Origin: Ardenticatenales bacterium | GTDB taxonomy: Bacteria > Chloroflexota > Anaerolineae > Promineifilales > UBA4811 | Direction of reading: 5' to 3' | DNA length: 5,133 nt | NCBI GenBank assembly: GCA_030667645.1 | Contig: DAOUVM010000218.1 | Coordinates: forward strand, 1 to 5,133 | Shown: in pieces, positions 1 to 5,133 of the stretch | How positions within the stretch are numbered: position 1 is the stretch's first letter | How the letters are laid out: the number at the start of each line of letters is the position of its first letter | Made by a program: the position numbers and the translations under genes | Notes under the pieces: generated by a model | Database searches by the model: none | Told to the model about the DNA's origin: nothing | Seen by the model: only the letters and a program-made list of their open reading frames with translations

Positions 1-2415
1 AAGTGTTGACGTGTCCACAATCAGAGGCCAACCCTGGTGGGAGGATTCAGTCCAGGAGCCATCGGCGCCGCTCTCGAAATCACCGTTTTGAATCCCGGTC
101 CCAGGCCCAGGATCGGGCGCAGGAGCATGGCTGCGAACAGCCAGCGGCAGGTAAATAGACCGTAGGGGTGCGCTCGTGCCGCAGGTATAGATTCGCACAT
201 CGTCGATGAACCAGCCATAGTCGTACGTCATGGAATCGGTGCCAATTCGGAACCGGAAACTCACACTCTGCCCCTGCAACGAACTCAAATTGACCCGGCT
301 GGAGATATAGCCCCGGCTGTCGCCGACAAAGGCCTCCTCTCCACCCAGGGGATTGGAATACCCGGAACTCAGGGTACCATTGTAGCCATTGTAGTCAAAG
401 AGGGAACCGGCATCGCTCCAGGTCTGGCCGCCATCCGTACTGTACTCTACAATTCCGCCATCGTACAATCTAGACAGATCGGAACTGGATTCGAATCCGA
501 ATGAATGGTCAAAGCGAAGATAGGCGTCCGCCGGCAGGGTTACACCGTTCTTCATCGCCAGGAAGGTATCAGAAGTCGACGAACCTCCCCATCCCCAGAT
601 ATTGCCCACCCCGCTGGTAGTGTACTCTTCCGCAAGGCCGATCGTAGAAGAAGTCTGGGGTACAAACCAATTGGACGTGCCGGTGATGGCGTCGGCCGCC
701 CAATTGGAACCGCCGGATTCAATGTCATCAAAAAAGGTGTTGATCGGCGTGCCGATCGTGCAGAGAGGCGCTTCGCTGGCCGAACACTGGGTCGGCTGCT
801 GGTTCATCTCGGTGGCGTCAACCGCATTTTTCACCTGCTGGCAATCTGACGAGCTGTACCCCAGGTTCGCGCAGGCCTGGATCAAAGCATCGTAAAGGTC
901 CGCATAGTCGGCGCCGGAAAAGAGCAGGTTGGTCTGCACCTCGTACCACAGATCAGCCACTTTGGAGATTCCCAGGCCGGTGATGGTATAACCGTTGAAC
1001 GTGTCACCATCGGTCATCAGGTAGGCGGCCTTGGATCCAACGCCACAGTTGTAATGCACACCGCCGTTGTCGCCGGCGCCGGTGGTCAAGTCGGACTGGG
1101 CGCAATAGTAATAATTGGAAGTCATGCGGTCCGGCAGACTGTGGCTCGTGGGGTCCTCCATGTTGCGAATGGCGCCAGCGCTCGCCAGATCTTCCCCGAT
1201 ATCCCAGCGCACGTCGCCCGCGTCGTTGCCATCGGACCCCTCCAGGTCCACAAACTCGCCCCAAATGTCAGAAAAGGCTTCGTTGATGGCCCCAGATTGG
1301 TAAAAATAGAAAAGCTTGGACTCGTGACTGGTGACGCCATGAGTATACTCGTGCGCCACCACGTCATCGGCCATGGGATAAGTGTCTGCGTCACCATATA
1401 CCATCTGCTGTCCGTTCCAAAAGGCGTTCTGGTAATTGGTATTGTAGTGAACTGTGGACACGAGTGTCATACCGGCGTCGTCGATGCTGTCCCGGCCGTG
1501 CTCGCTTGCATAGTAGTCATAAGTGGCGCCGACAAAGCGGTGCGCCGCTTTCTCGTGGGGGTCGCCACCGCTGCAGGCGGGGTTGGACTCGTTGCACACC
1601 AGCGTGCCCGGCAAGACGGTGCCGTTCCCAGCATCGTAGGTTTCGCGGTCGCGAGCCGTCTCCACCTGGTTAAAGGCCAGCGCCACCATCCCCATCTGCG
1701 CATCTATCAGGACCAGCTCCCTGATGGGGGCTAGTTCCACGGCAGTCACCTCGCTGCGCCAGACCAACCGATCGAGGTCCAGTCCGGGGCCGCCCAGTAG
1801 CACCGGGTTATAAATCCACAGTTCGGGCCAACTGGCGGTCAAATCGCTGACGCTCAAGCCATGGTCCTTGGCGACCCTGGCCAGAGCCGTTTGGCGGGCC
1901 GTCTGGGCACTGATGGCCGGCGCGACGACCAGATCGAGATCCGGCAAGGCCTCGCCGTTGGCCGAAACGACGTTCTTGCCGGCGTCCATCTGCACAATGA
2001 GTTCCCCGCCCAGCACCGGGATGCCCCAATAGACCTGCTGAAACCGTACAAAGGAGCGGCCGCGGCCGCGGGATTCGACCCGCATCACCTCCAGCTCTTG
2101 AGACGGGTCCCGGAGGCCAAATAGCGGGCCGTACACGCCCAGGAACCGGCGGGCGGCCTCTTCTGGTGAGGCAGCGGCCGGCAGCCTTTCCGGTTGGGCA
2201 ATGGTGTGTTCCAAATCGGTCCCGATGAAGCGCACCTTTCCTGTCGCGCCGTGGAAAGAGATGCGTGCTTGATTCCCAGTCTCAGATTGCAGCCGGCCGA
2301 TCAGGCTGTCCGCATCCATCCTGGGTGTCCCTGCGGCCGCCCCCACCGAGGCAATGAAGGCAGTTGCCAGGAGCGTCAAGACAATTAGAGTCCGTGTGAT
2401 ATTGGCGGTTGACAT
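1..2415 (-). CDS. Secreted thermolysin-like (M4) zinc metalloprotease, 3' end beyond window
   Basis: Secreted neutral endopeptidase that cleaves proteins outside the cell. The frame is open for 805 codons from the ATG at 2415 to the left edge, so the C-terminus is missing. Residues 1-28 form a Sec signal peptide (Arg8, then a Leu/Ala-rich core ending in AAA). Residues about 113-157 match the fungalysin/thermolysin propeptide (FTP) domain (VRFQQVYWGIPVLGGEL), followed by a PepSY-like stretch to about 250. The M4 catalytic domain spans about 255-540. It has NAFWNG (330-335), the zinc motif HEYTH (H355, E356, H359), the third zinc ligand E379 in GAINEAFSD, D383, R417 and the catalytic H454 in DNGGVH. 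The spacing H359-E379 is 20, as in thermolysin, and D351 matches a calcium ligand. Residues 560-745 form a beta-sandwich extension with an Asp-box-like STDGGQTW. YLPLAVR (755-761), a Pro/Gly linker and a second module (776 onward) follow. Nine cysteines are present, mostly in close pairs. Family assignment is very secure; the natural substrate is unknown. Confidence 0.96.
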   Translation of the reverse strand, partial: MSTANITRTLIVLTLLATAFIASVGAAAGTPRMDADSLIGRLQSETGNQARISFHGATGKVRFIGTDLEHTIAQPERLPAAASPEEAARRFLGVYGPLFGLRDPSQELEVMRVESRGRGRSFVRFQQVYWGIPVLGGELIVQMDAGKNVVSANGEALPDLDLVVAPAISAQTARQTALARVAKDHGLSVSDLTASWPELWIYNPVLLGGPGLDLDRLVWRSEVTAVELAPIRELVLIDAQMGMVALAFNQVETARDRETYDAGNGTVLPGTLVCNESNPACSGGDPHEKAAHRFVGATYDYYASEHGRDSIDDAGMTLVSTVHYNTNYQNAFWNGQQMVYGDADTYPMADDVVAHEYTHGVTSHESKLFYFYQSGAINEAFSDIWGEFVDLEGSDGNDAGDVRWDIGEDLASAGAIRNMEDPTSHSLPDRMTSNYYYCAQSDLTTGAGDNGGVHYNCGVGSKAAYLMTDGDTFNGYTITGLGISKVADLWYEVQTNLLFSGADYADLYDALIQACANLGYSSSDCQQVKNAVDATEMNQQPTQCSASEAPLCTIGTPINTFFDDIESGGSNWAADAITGTSNWFVPQTSSTIGLAEEYTTSGVGNIWGWGGSSTSDTFLAMKNGVTLPADAYLRFDHSFGFESSSDLSRLYDGGIVEYSTDGGQTWSDAGSLFDYNGYNGTLSSGYSNPLGGEEAFVGDSRGYISSRVNLSSLQGQSVSFRFRIGTDSMTYDYGWFIDDVRIYTCGTSAPLRSIYLPLAVRSHAPAPDPGPGTGIQNGDFESGADGSWTESSHQGWPLIVDTSTL
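2332..2415 (-). other. Sec signal peptide of the M4 protease
   Basis: The first 28 residues have a short polar N-terminus with one Arg (position 8), a hydrophobic core (LIVLTLLATAFIASVG) and small residues AAA before GTP, fitting signal peptidase I cleavage near residue 28. There is no lipobox cysteine, so the protein is expected to be released or surface-held rather than lipid-anchored. The exact cleavage site is a guess. Confidence 0.8.
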
Positions 2416-2426
2416 ACTATGGAACA

Positions 2427-2432
2427 CTCCCT
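2427..2432 (-). promoter_or_regulatory. Ribosome binding site of the M4 protease
   Basis: On the minus strand the sequence AGGGAG lies 11 bases upstream of the ATG at 2415. It is the best Shine-Dalgarno match near the start and, together with the signal peptide beginning at that ATG, decides the start choice. A GTG four codons upstream in frame overlaps the end of this site and is less likely. Confidence 0.55.
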
Positions 2433-2508
2433 GTATGTGATTCGGGCCCGCACCAGCCTGGCGGCCGGTCCGGAGCAAGCTCGCGTCGCCACTCTTCACT
2501 TGCCGCGC

Positions 2509-2537
2509 ATTGTATACCACAGAATCCGACTCTGCAA
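2509..2537 (-). promoter_or_regulatory. Candidate sigma-70-type promoter for the M4 protease
   Basis: Read on the minus strand, TTGCAG (2532-2537) and TACAAT (2509-2514) are separated by 17 bases, with 3/6 and 5/6 matches to the -35 and -10 consensus. Transcription would begin near 2502, giving a leader of about 87 bases. This is prediction from sequence only; the -35 match is modest. Confidence 0.4.
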
Positions 2538-2810
2538 GCCGGTCGCAGGATTGCCGCCATCGCCTGCCTCTCCCTTACCGGCTCTGTGCGGGCGCAGCTC
2601 CTCGGCCGGTCGATCGCTCTGACGAGCCAACAGGGGCGCCCGAAACGCCGGCGCGACCTGGGATCGGGCCGGATTGGCAATCCGAGTCACGATGGCGGCT
2701 CGCAGGGCAAAAGGAGGGCTCGGCGATCGCGGGCCGGCGCCGAGCAGCGCAGAGCCCCCCTCCACCTGCACGACAGGATTGAGAAACACCCTCCTCACGA
2801 GCCATCTTGC

Positions 2811-2819
2811 TGGTATAAT
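2811..2819 (+). promoter_or_regulatory. Extended -10 promoter for the CLC gene
   Basis: TGGTATAAT contains a perfect TATAAT (2814-2819) preceded by TG at the extended -10 position. At 17-bp spacing the -35 hexamer would be CTCCTC (2791-2796), a poor match, which fits an extended -10 promoter that needs no strong -35. Initiation near 2826 would give a leader of about 85-90 bases that contains the hairpin at 2836-2875. It is the only perfect TATAAT I noticed in this GC-rich intergenic region. Confidence 0.6.
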
Positions 2820-2835
2820 TCGGGTTGCGCGATTA

Positions 2836-2875
2836 GGGACAGTCGGGGCAAAGGCTTGCCACTCCCGGTTGTCCC
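2836..2875 (+). promoter_or_regulatory. Predicted 13-bp leader hairpin upstream of the CLC gene
   Basis: Bases 2836-2848 (GGGACAGTCGGGG) pair with 2863-2875 (TCCCGGTTGTCCC): ten Watson-Crick and three G-U pairs, no bulges, enclosing a 14-base loop. The loop contains CTTGCC (2855-2860), complementary to GGCAAG at 2888-2893 further down the leader, so a pseudoknot is possible. A small alternative hairpin GGCAA/TTGCC (2847-2860) would compete with the loop-proximal part. No run of T follows, so it is not a standard terminator. It matches no riboswitch class I recognise. A regulatory role is inference. Confidence 0.45.
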
Positions 2876-2910
2876 GTTGTCGTTCAGGGCAAGTCTATTG
2901 ACCATAATAG

Positions 2911-5022
2911 GTGCACATGTCCCTGCCGAACTCATTCCCTGATAGCAGCGACGCCCGGCCCACTCTGGCGTGGCGGCTGCGCGTGTCCCAGGTGCTCGAT
3001 CGCCACGAGGTGCCCGATTCAGCCATCATCATGTTCACGGCGTTGGTGGTAGGGATCGGCGCAGGTCTGGGTGCGGTTGCCTTTCGTCGACTCATCGACG
3101 GGGTGCAGTCACTGGCCTTTGACGGGCTGGGGCCGCTCCTGTCCGGCATCTCGCCCTTTCACCTGCTGATCATTCCGGGGCTCGGCGGCCTGATCGTGGG
3201 TCCTCTCATCTACCGCTTTGCCCGCGAAGCCAAAGGCCACGGCGTGCCCGAGGTGATGGAAGCTGTCGCCCTGCACGGCGGCCGAATCCGGCCGCGCGTT
3301 GCCCTCATCAAATCCTTGGCGTCAGCCATCTGCATAGGTACCGGCGGCTCGGTGGGACGTGAAGGCCCCATCGCGCAGATCGGTTCGGCCCTGGGCTCGA
3401 CCCTGGGTCAGGTCCTCAAGCTATCCGACCAACGGGTGCGCAACCTGGTCGCCTGCGGGGCGGCCGGCGGCATTGCTGCCACCTTCAATGCTCCGATTGC
3501 CGCCTCGATCTTTGCCCTCGAGGTCATCCTAGGCCAATTCCGTGTCCTCTACTTTGGCGCCGTGGTCATTTCGGCCGTCACGGCCGACGTCGTGACCCAT
3601 ATCTTTGAAGGCGACCTGCGCGCGTTTATGGTGCCCGATTACACGCTGGTCAGTCCGTCAGAATTGGCGCTCTACACCTTGCTCGGCACTCTGGCGGGAT
3701 TGACTGCGGTGGGTTTTACGCGTCTCCTCTACCTTTCAGAGGACGTGTGGGACAAGATTCGGTTCCCTGAATACCTCAAACCGGCCGTGGGCGGCCTGTT
3801 GTTGGGGGTTGTTGGGATTGTCTCTCTCAAGATCGATGGCTTTCCGCGCGTCTTTGGCGTCGGGTACGACAGCATCGGCGACGCTCTGTTCGGCCGATTG
3901 GCCCTCCAGGCGGTGCTTGTGTTGCTCTTGCTCAAGCTGCTGGCCACGGTTGTCACGCTCGGTTCCGGCGGGTCCGGTGGCGTCTTTGCGCCCTCGCTGT
4001 TCATGGGCGCCATGTTGGGCAACGCGTTTGGCCAGGCGGCGAACCAGCTTTTTCCACACACAACGGCGCCGGCCGGCGCATACGCACTGGTGGGAATGTC
4101 GGCCTTTTTCACCGGCGCGGCTCACGCACCCATTACGAGCATCCTCATCCTGTTCGAGATGACAGGCAACTATGGCATTATCCTTCCTCTGATGCTGGCC
4201 ACGGTCATGAGCACTTTTGTTTCCCGGCTGATCAGCCAAGAGTCCATCTATACCCTCAAGCTAAGCCGGCGGGGCATCCGCCTGCAAGAGGGACGGGACG
4301 TCGATGTGATGCATACGGTGACCGTTGGCGAGGCCATGACCACCAAGGTAGACGTGGTGGCTGCAGACATGCCGCTGCAGCAACTGGCCGACGAGTTCGC
4401 TCGCACCCACCATCACGGTTTCCCGGTCCTGGATAGTTCCGGCGACCTGGTTGGCGTTGTGACAATTCAGGATCTGGAGCGAGCGCTAGAGGCAGGTGGC
4501 GCCGCGGAGCTCACCGTCGCTGATTTTGCCAGCACCGACGAGCTGTTGGTCGCCTACCCCCAGGAATCGATGGCAGCGGCGTTGCGCCGGCTTGGGATCG
4601 GTGATATCGGCCGCTTGCCGGTGGTTGAAAAGGAGGGATCGCGCCGGCTGGTTGGAGCGGTGCGACGGTCCGACATCATCCGGGCGTATAACCGTGCTAT
4701 TGTCAAGCGGGGGCGCCACCAACACCGCATTGACGGGCTTCAGTTGGGCCAGCGGGACGGCATGACCCTGGTGGAGATCGACATCCCCGTGGGCTCGCCG
4801 GCCTGCGGCCTGCGCGTCAGTCAAGTTATCCTGCCGGAGGAATGCCTGATTGTATCACTGCGGCGGGGGCGGAAACATCAGGTGGTTCACGGCGCCACAC
4901 TCTTAAAAGCCGGAGACGTGGTCACCGTCTTTGCCGGCTGCGACTGCATGCCCCTGGTTCGCCAGCGCCTGACCGGCGTACCTTCACCCGCCGATGACAC
5001 CATGCGCGGTGGCGTAATGTGA
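2911..5022 (+). CDS. CLC-family chloride channel/transporter with CBS pair and TrkA-C tail
   Basis: Integral membrane anion channel or transporter of the CLC family, 703 residues from GTG 2911 (701 from the in-frame ATG at 2917, which cannot be excluded; the ribosome site is weak for both). The membrane core spans about 38-450. Pore motifs in order are GHGVP (109-113, usually GSGIP), GREGP (149-153) with the gating glutamate E151, FNAPIA (192-197), GVFAP (357-361) and the pore tyrosine Y447 in ESIY. The position of the internal proton glutamate (E203 of E. coli ClcA) is V205, as in animal ClC channels. The cytoplasmic tail has two CBS domains (about 472-530 and 534-597), which in other proteins bind adenine nucleotides, then a TrkA-C/RCK-C domain (about 617-690; LVEIDIPVGS…LKAGDVVTVF). 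E. coli ClcA, about 470 residues, lacks this tail. The stop overlaps the start of the next gene. Family certain; channel versus antiporter undecided. Confidence 0.96.
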   Translation: MHMSLPNSFPDSSDARPTLAWRLRVSQVLDRHEVPDSAIIMFTALVVGIGAGLGAVAFRRLIDGVQSLAFDGLGPLLSGISPFHLLIIPGLGGLIVGPLIYRFAREAKGHGVPEVMEAVALHGGRIRPRVALIKSLASAICIGTGGSVGREGPIAQIGSALGSTLGQVLKLSDQRVRNLVACGAAGGIAATFNAPIAASIFALEVILGQFRVLYFGAVVISAVTADVVTHIFEGDLRAFMVPDYTLVSPSELALYTLLGTLAGLTAVGFTRLLYLSEDVWDKIRFPEYLKPAVGGLLLGVVGIVSLKIDGFPRVFGVGYDSIGDALFGRLALQAVLVLLLLKLLATVVTLGSGGSGGVFAPSLFMGAMLGNAFGQAANQLFPHTTAPAGAYALVGMSAFFTGAAHAPITSILILFEMTGNYGIILPLMLATVMSTFVSRLISQESIYTLKLSRRGIRLQEGRDVDVMHTVTVGEAMTTKVDVVAADMPLQQLADEFARTHHHGFPVLDSSGDLVGVVTIQDLERALEAGGAAELTVADFASTDELLVAYPQESMAAALRRLGIGDIGRLPVVEKEGSRRLVGAVRRSDIIRAYNRAIVKRGRHQHRIDGLQLGQRDGMTLVEIDIPVGSPACGLRVSQVILPEECLIVSLRRGRKHQVVHGATLLKAGDVVTVFAGCDCMPLVRQRLTGVPSPADDTMRGGVM
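5008..5012 (+). promoter_or_regulatory. Likely ribosome binding site of the downstream lipoprotein gene
   Basis: GGTGG lies six bases before the GTG at 5019, inside the last codons of the CLC gene. It is a partial Shine-Dalgarno match, and the overlapping stop/start suggests that ribosomes finishing the CLC frame could also re-initiate here. Confidence 0.4.
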
Positions 5023-5133
5023 AAAAGGGCGGACCCTCGCTCCGGCAAGCTCTTCGACACACGGTCACCGCAATCGCAATCCCGTGGCTGGCAATTGGCT
5101 GCACTACTGCTGCGGTCACGCCGGCCGCAGGTG
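5019..5133 (+). CDS. Start of a putative lipoprotein gene, truncated by the window edge
   Basis: A frame opens with GTG at 5019, overlaps the CLC stop as GTGA, and stays open for 38 codons to the right edge. The peptide begins MKKGGPSLRQALRHTVTAIA and continues IPWLAIGCTTAAVTPAAG. This is a basic N-terminus (Lys2, Lys3, Arg9, Arg13), a hydrophobic stretch and a lipobox-like LAIGC, with Cys near residue 30 followed by Thr/Ala-rich linker sequence, as in exported lipoproteins. GTG 5019 is the only start available: an in-frame TGA lies at 4995 with no ATG, GTG or TTG between. The four-base overlap argues for co-transcription and translational coupling with the CLC gene. The mature domain lies outside the window, so function is unknown. 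The -3 residue of the lipobox is Ala rather than the usual Leu, so a plain membrane anchor is an alternative. Confidence 0.7.
   Translation, partial: MKKGGPSLRQALRHTVTAIAIPWLAIGCTTAAVTPAAG

Larger units (their letters stand above)
2416..2910. other. Divergent intergenic region, no gene supported
   Basis: These 495 bases separate the divergent starts of the protease and the CLC gene. They hold a candidate promoter for each direction, the protease ribosome binding site, and a hairpin in the CLC leader. Several short frames cross the region on both strands, but their products are Arg/Pro/Ser-rich, resemble no family I recognise and lie over the promoter elements, so none is called. Between about 2540 and 2780 I see only GC-rich sequence without a recognisable element. 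Confidence 0.7.

Noticed and set aside
1054..1734. 226-codon plus-strand frame opposite the protease
   Set aside because: It lies entirely antisense to the conserved M4 catalytic domain, whose zinc and active-site motifs are intact on the minus strand; the product resembles no known family.
2056..2071. GC-rich palindromic run GCGGCCGCGGCCGC
   Set aside because: It is coding sequence for an Arg-Gly repeat (RGRGR) in the propeptide of the protease; no separate role is supported.
2709..2716. AAAGGAGG-like strong Shine-Dalgarno sequence in the intergenic region
   Set aside because: AAAAGGAGGG has no ATG, GTG or TTG at a suitable distance downstream, so it appears to be a chance purine run.
2723..2730. 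GCGATCGC octamer resembling the cyanobacterial HIP1 palindrome
   Set aside because: I saw only one copy in the window; a single occurrence is expected by chance in GC-rich DNA, and the genes point elsewhere taxonomically.
2877..2908. Second promoter (TTGTCG and CATAAT) close to the CLC start
   Set aside because: The spacer would be 20 bases and the start would leave almost no leader; the extended -10 at 2811-2819 is a much better match.
2836..2910. Fluoride riboswitch (crcB motif) before the CLC gene
   Set aside because: The conserved fluoride-aptamer segments are absent, and the channel has GHGVP and GREGP motifs rather than the CLC-F signature.
2409..2942. 177-codon plus-strand frame across the intergenic region
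   Set aside because: It begins inside the protease start region, overlaps the CLC start, crosses both candidate promoters and has an Arg/Ser/Pro-rich composition typical of a chance frame in GC-rich DNA.
5023..5060. Possible terminator after the CLC gene
   Set aside because: The short GGG/CCC complementarity has no stable stem or T-run, and an overlapping open frame continues through it.

Overview
The window looks like chromosomal DNA from a GC-rich bacterium, most probably a Chloroflexota (Anaerolineae/Caldilineae-like) lineage. The assignment rests on the secreted protease at the left end. It carries a YLPLAVR motif, a Pro/Gly linker and a 'NGDFESG…WTESS' module, a C-terminal arrangement I associate with exported Chloroflexota proteins. 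No rRNA or other taxonomic marker is present, so this is inference.

Layout. Positions 1-2415 (minus strand) are one continuous open frame of 805 codons, cut by the left edge. It encodes a secreted thermolysin-like (M4) zinc metalloprotease with signal peptide, FTP propeptide, full catalytic domain and a long C-terminal beta-sandwich extension. Positions 2416-2910 are a 495-bp divergent intergenic region with a candidate promoter for each flanking gene and a strong predicted hairpin in the leader of the rightward gene. Positions 2911-5022 (plus strand) encode a 703-residue CLC-family chloride channel/transporter with a cytoplasmic tail of two CBS domains and a TrkA-C (RCK-C) domain. Positions 5019-5133 begin a new plus-strand gene, cut by the right edge. 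It overlaps the CLC stop codon by four bases (GTGA) and starts with a lipoprotein-type signal sequence.

How they fit together. The protease is exported and degrades extracellular protein. It is divergently transcribed and shows no evident functional link to the CLC gene. The CLC gene and the downstream putative lipoprotein are probably one translationally coupled transcript. The most interesting points are in the CLC protein and its leader: the internal 'proton glutamate' position is valine, the selectivity-loop serine position is histidine, the tail combines two kinds of ligand-sensing domain, and the 5' leader can fold into a 13-bp hairpin with a possible pseudoknot. No mobile element, CRISPR array, tRNA or rRNA was seen, and I found no convincing new multi-gene system here.
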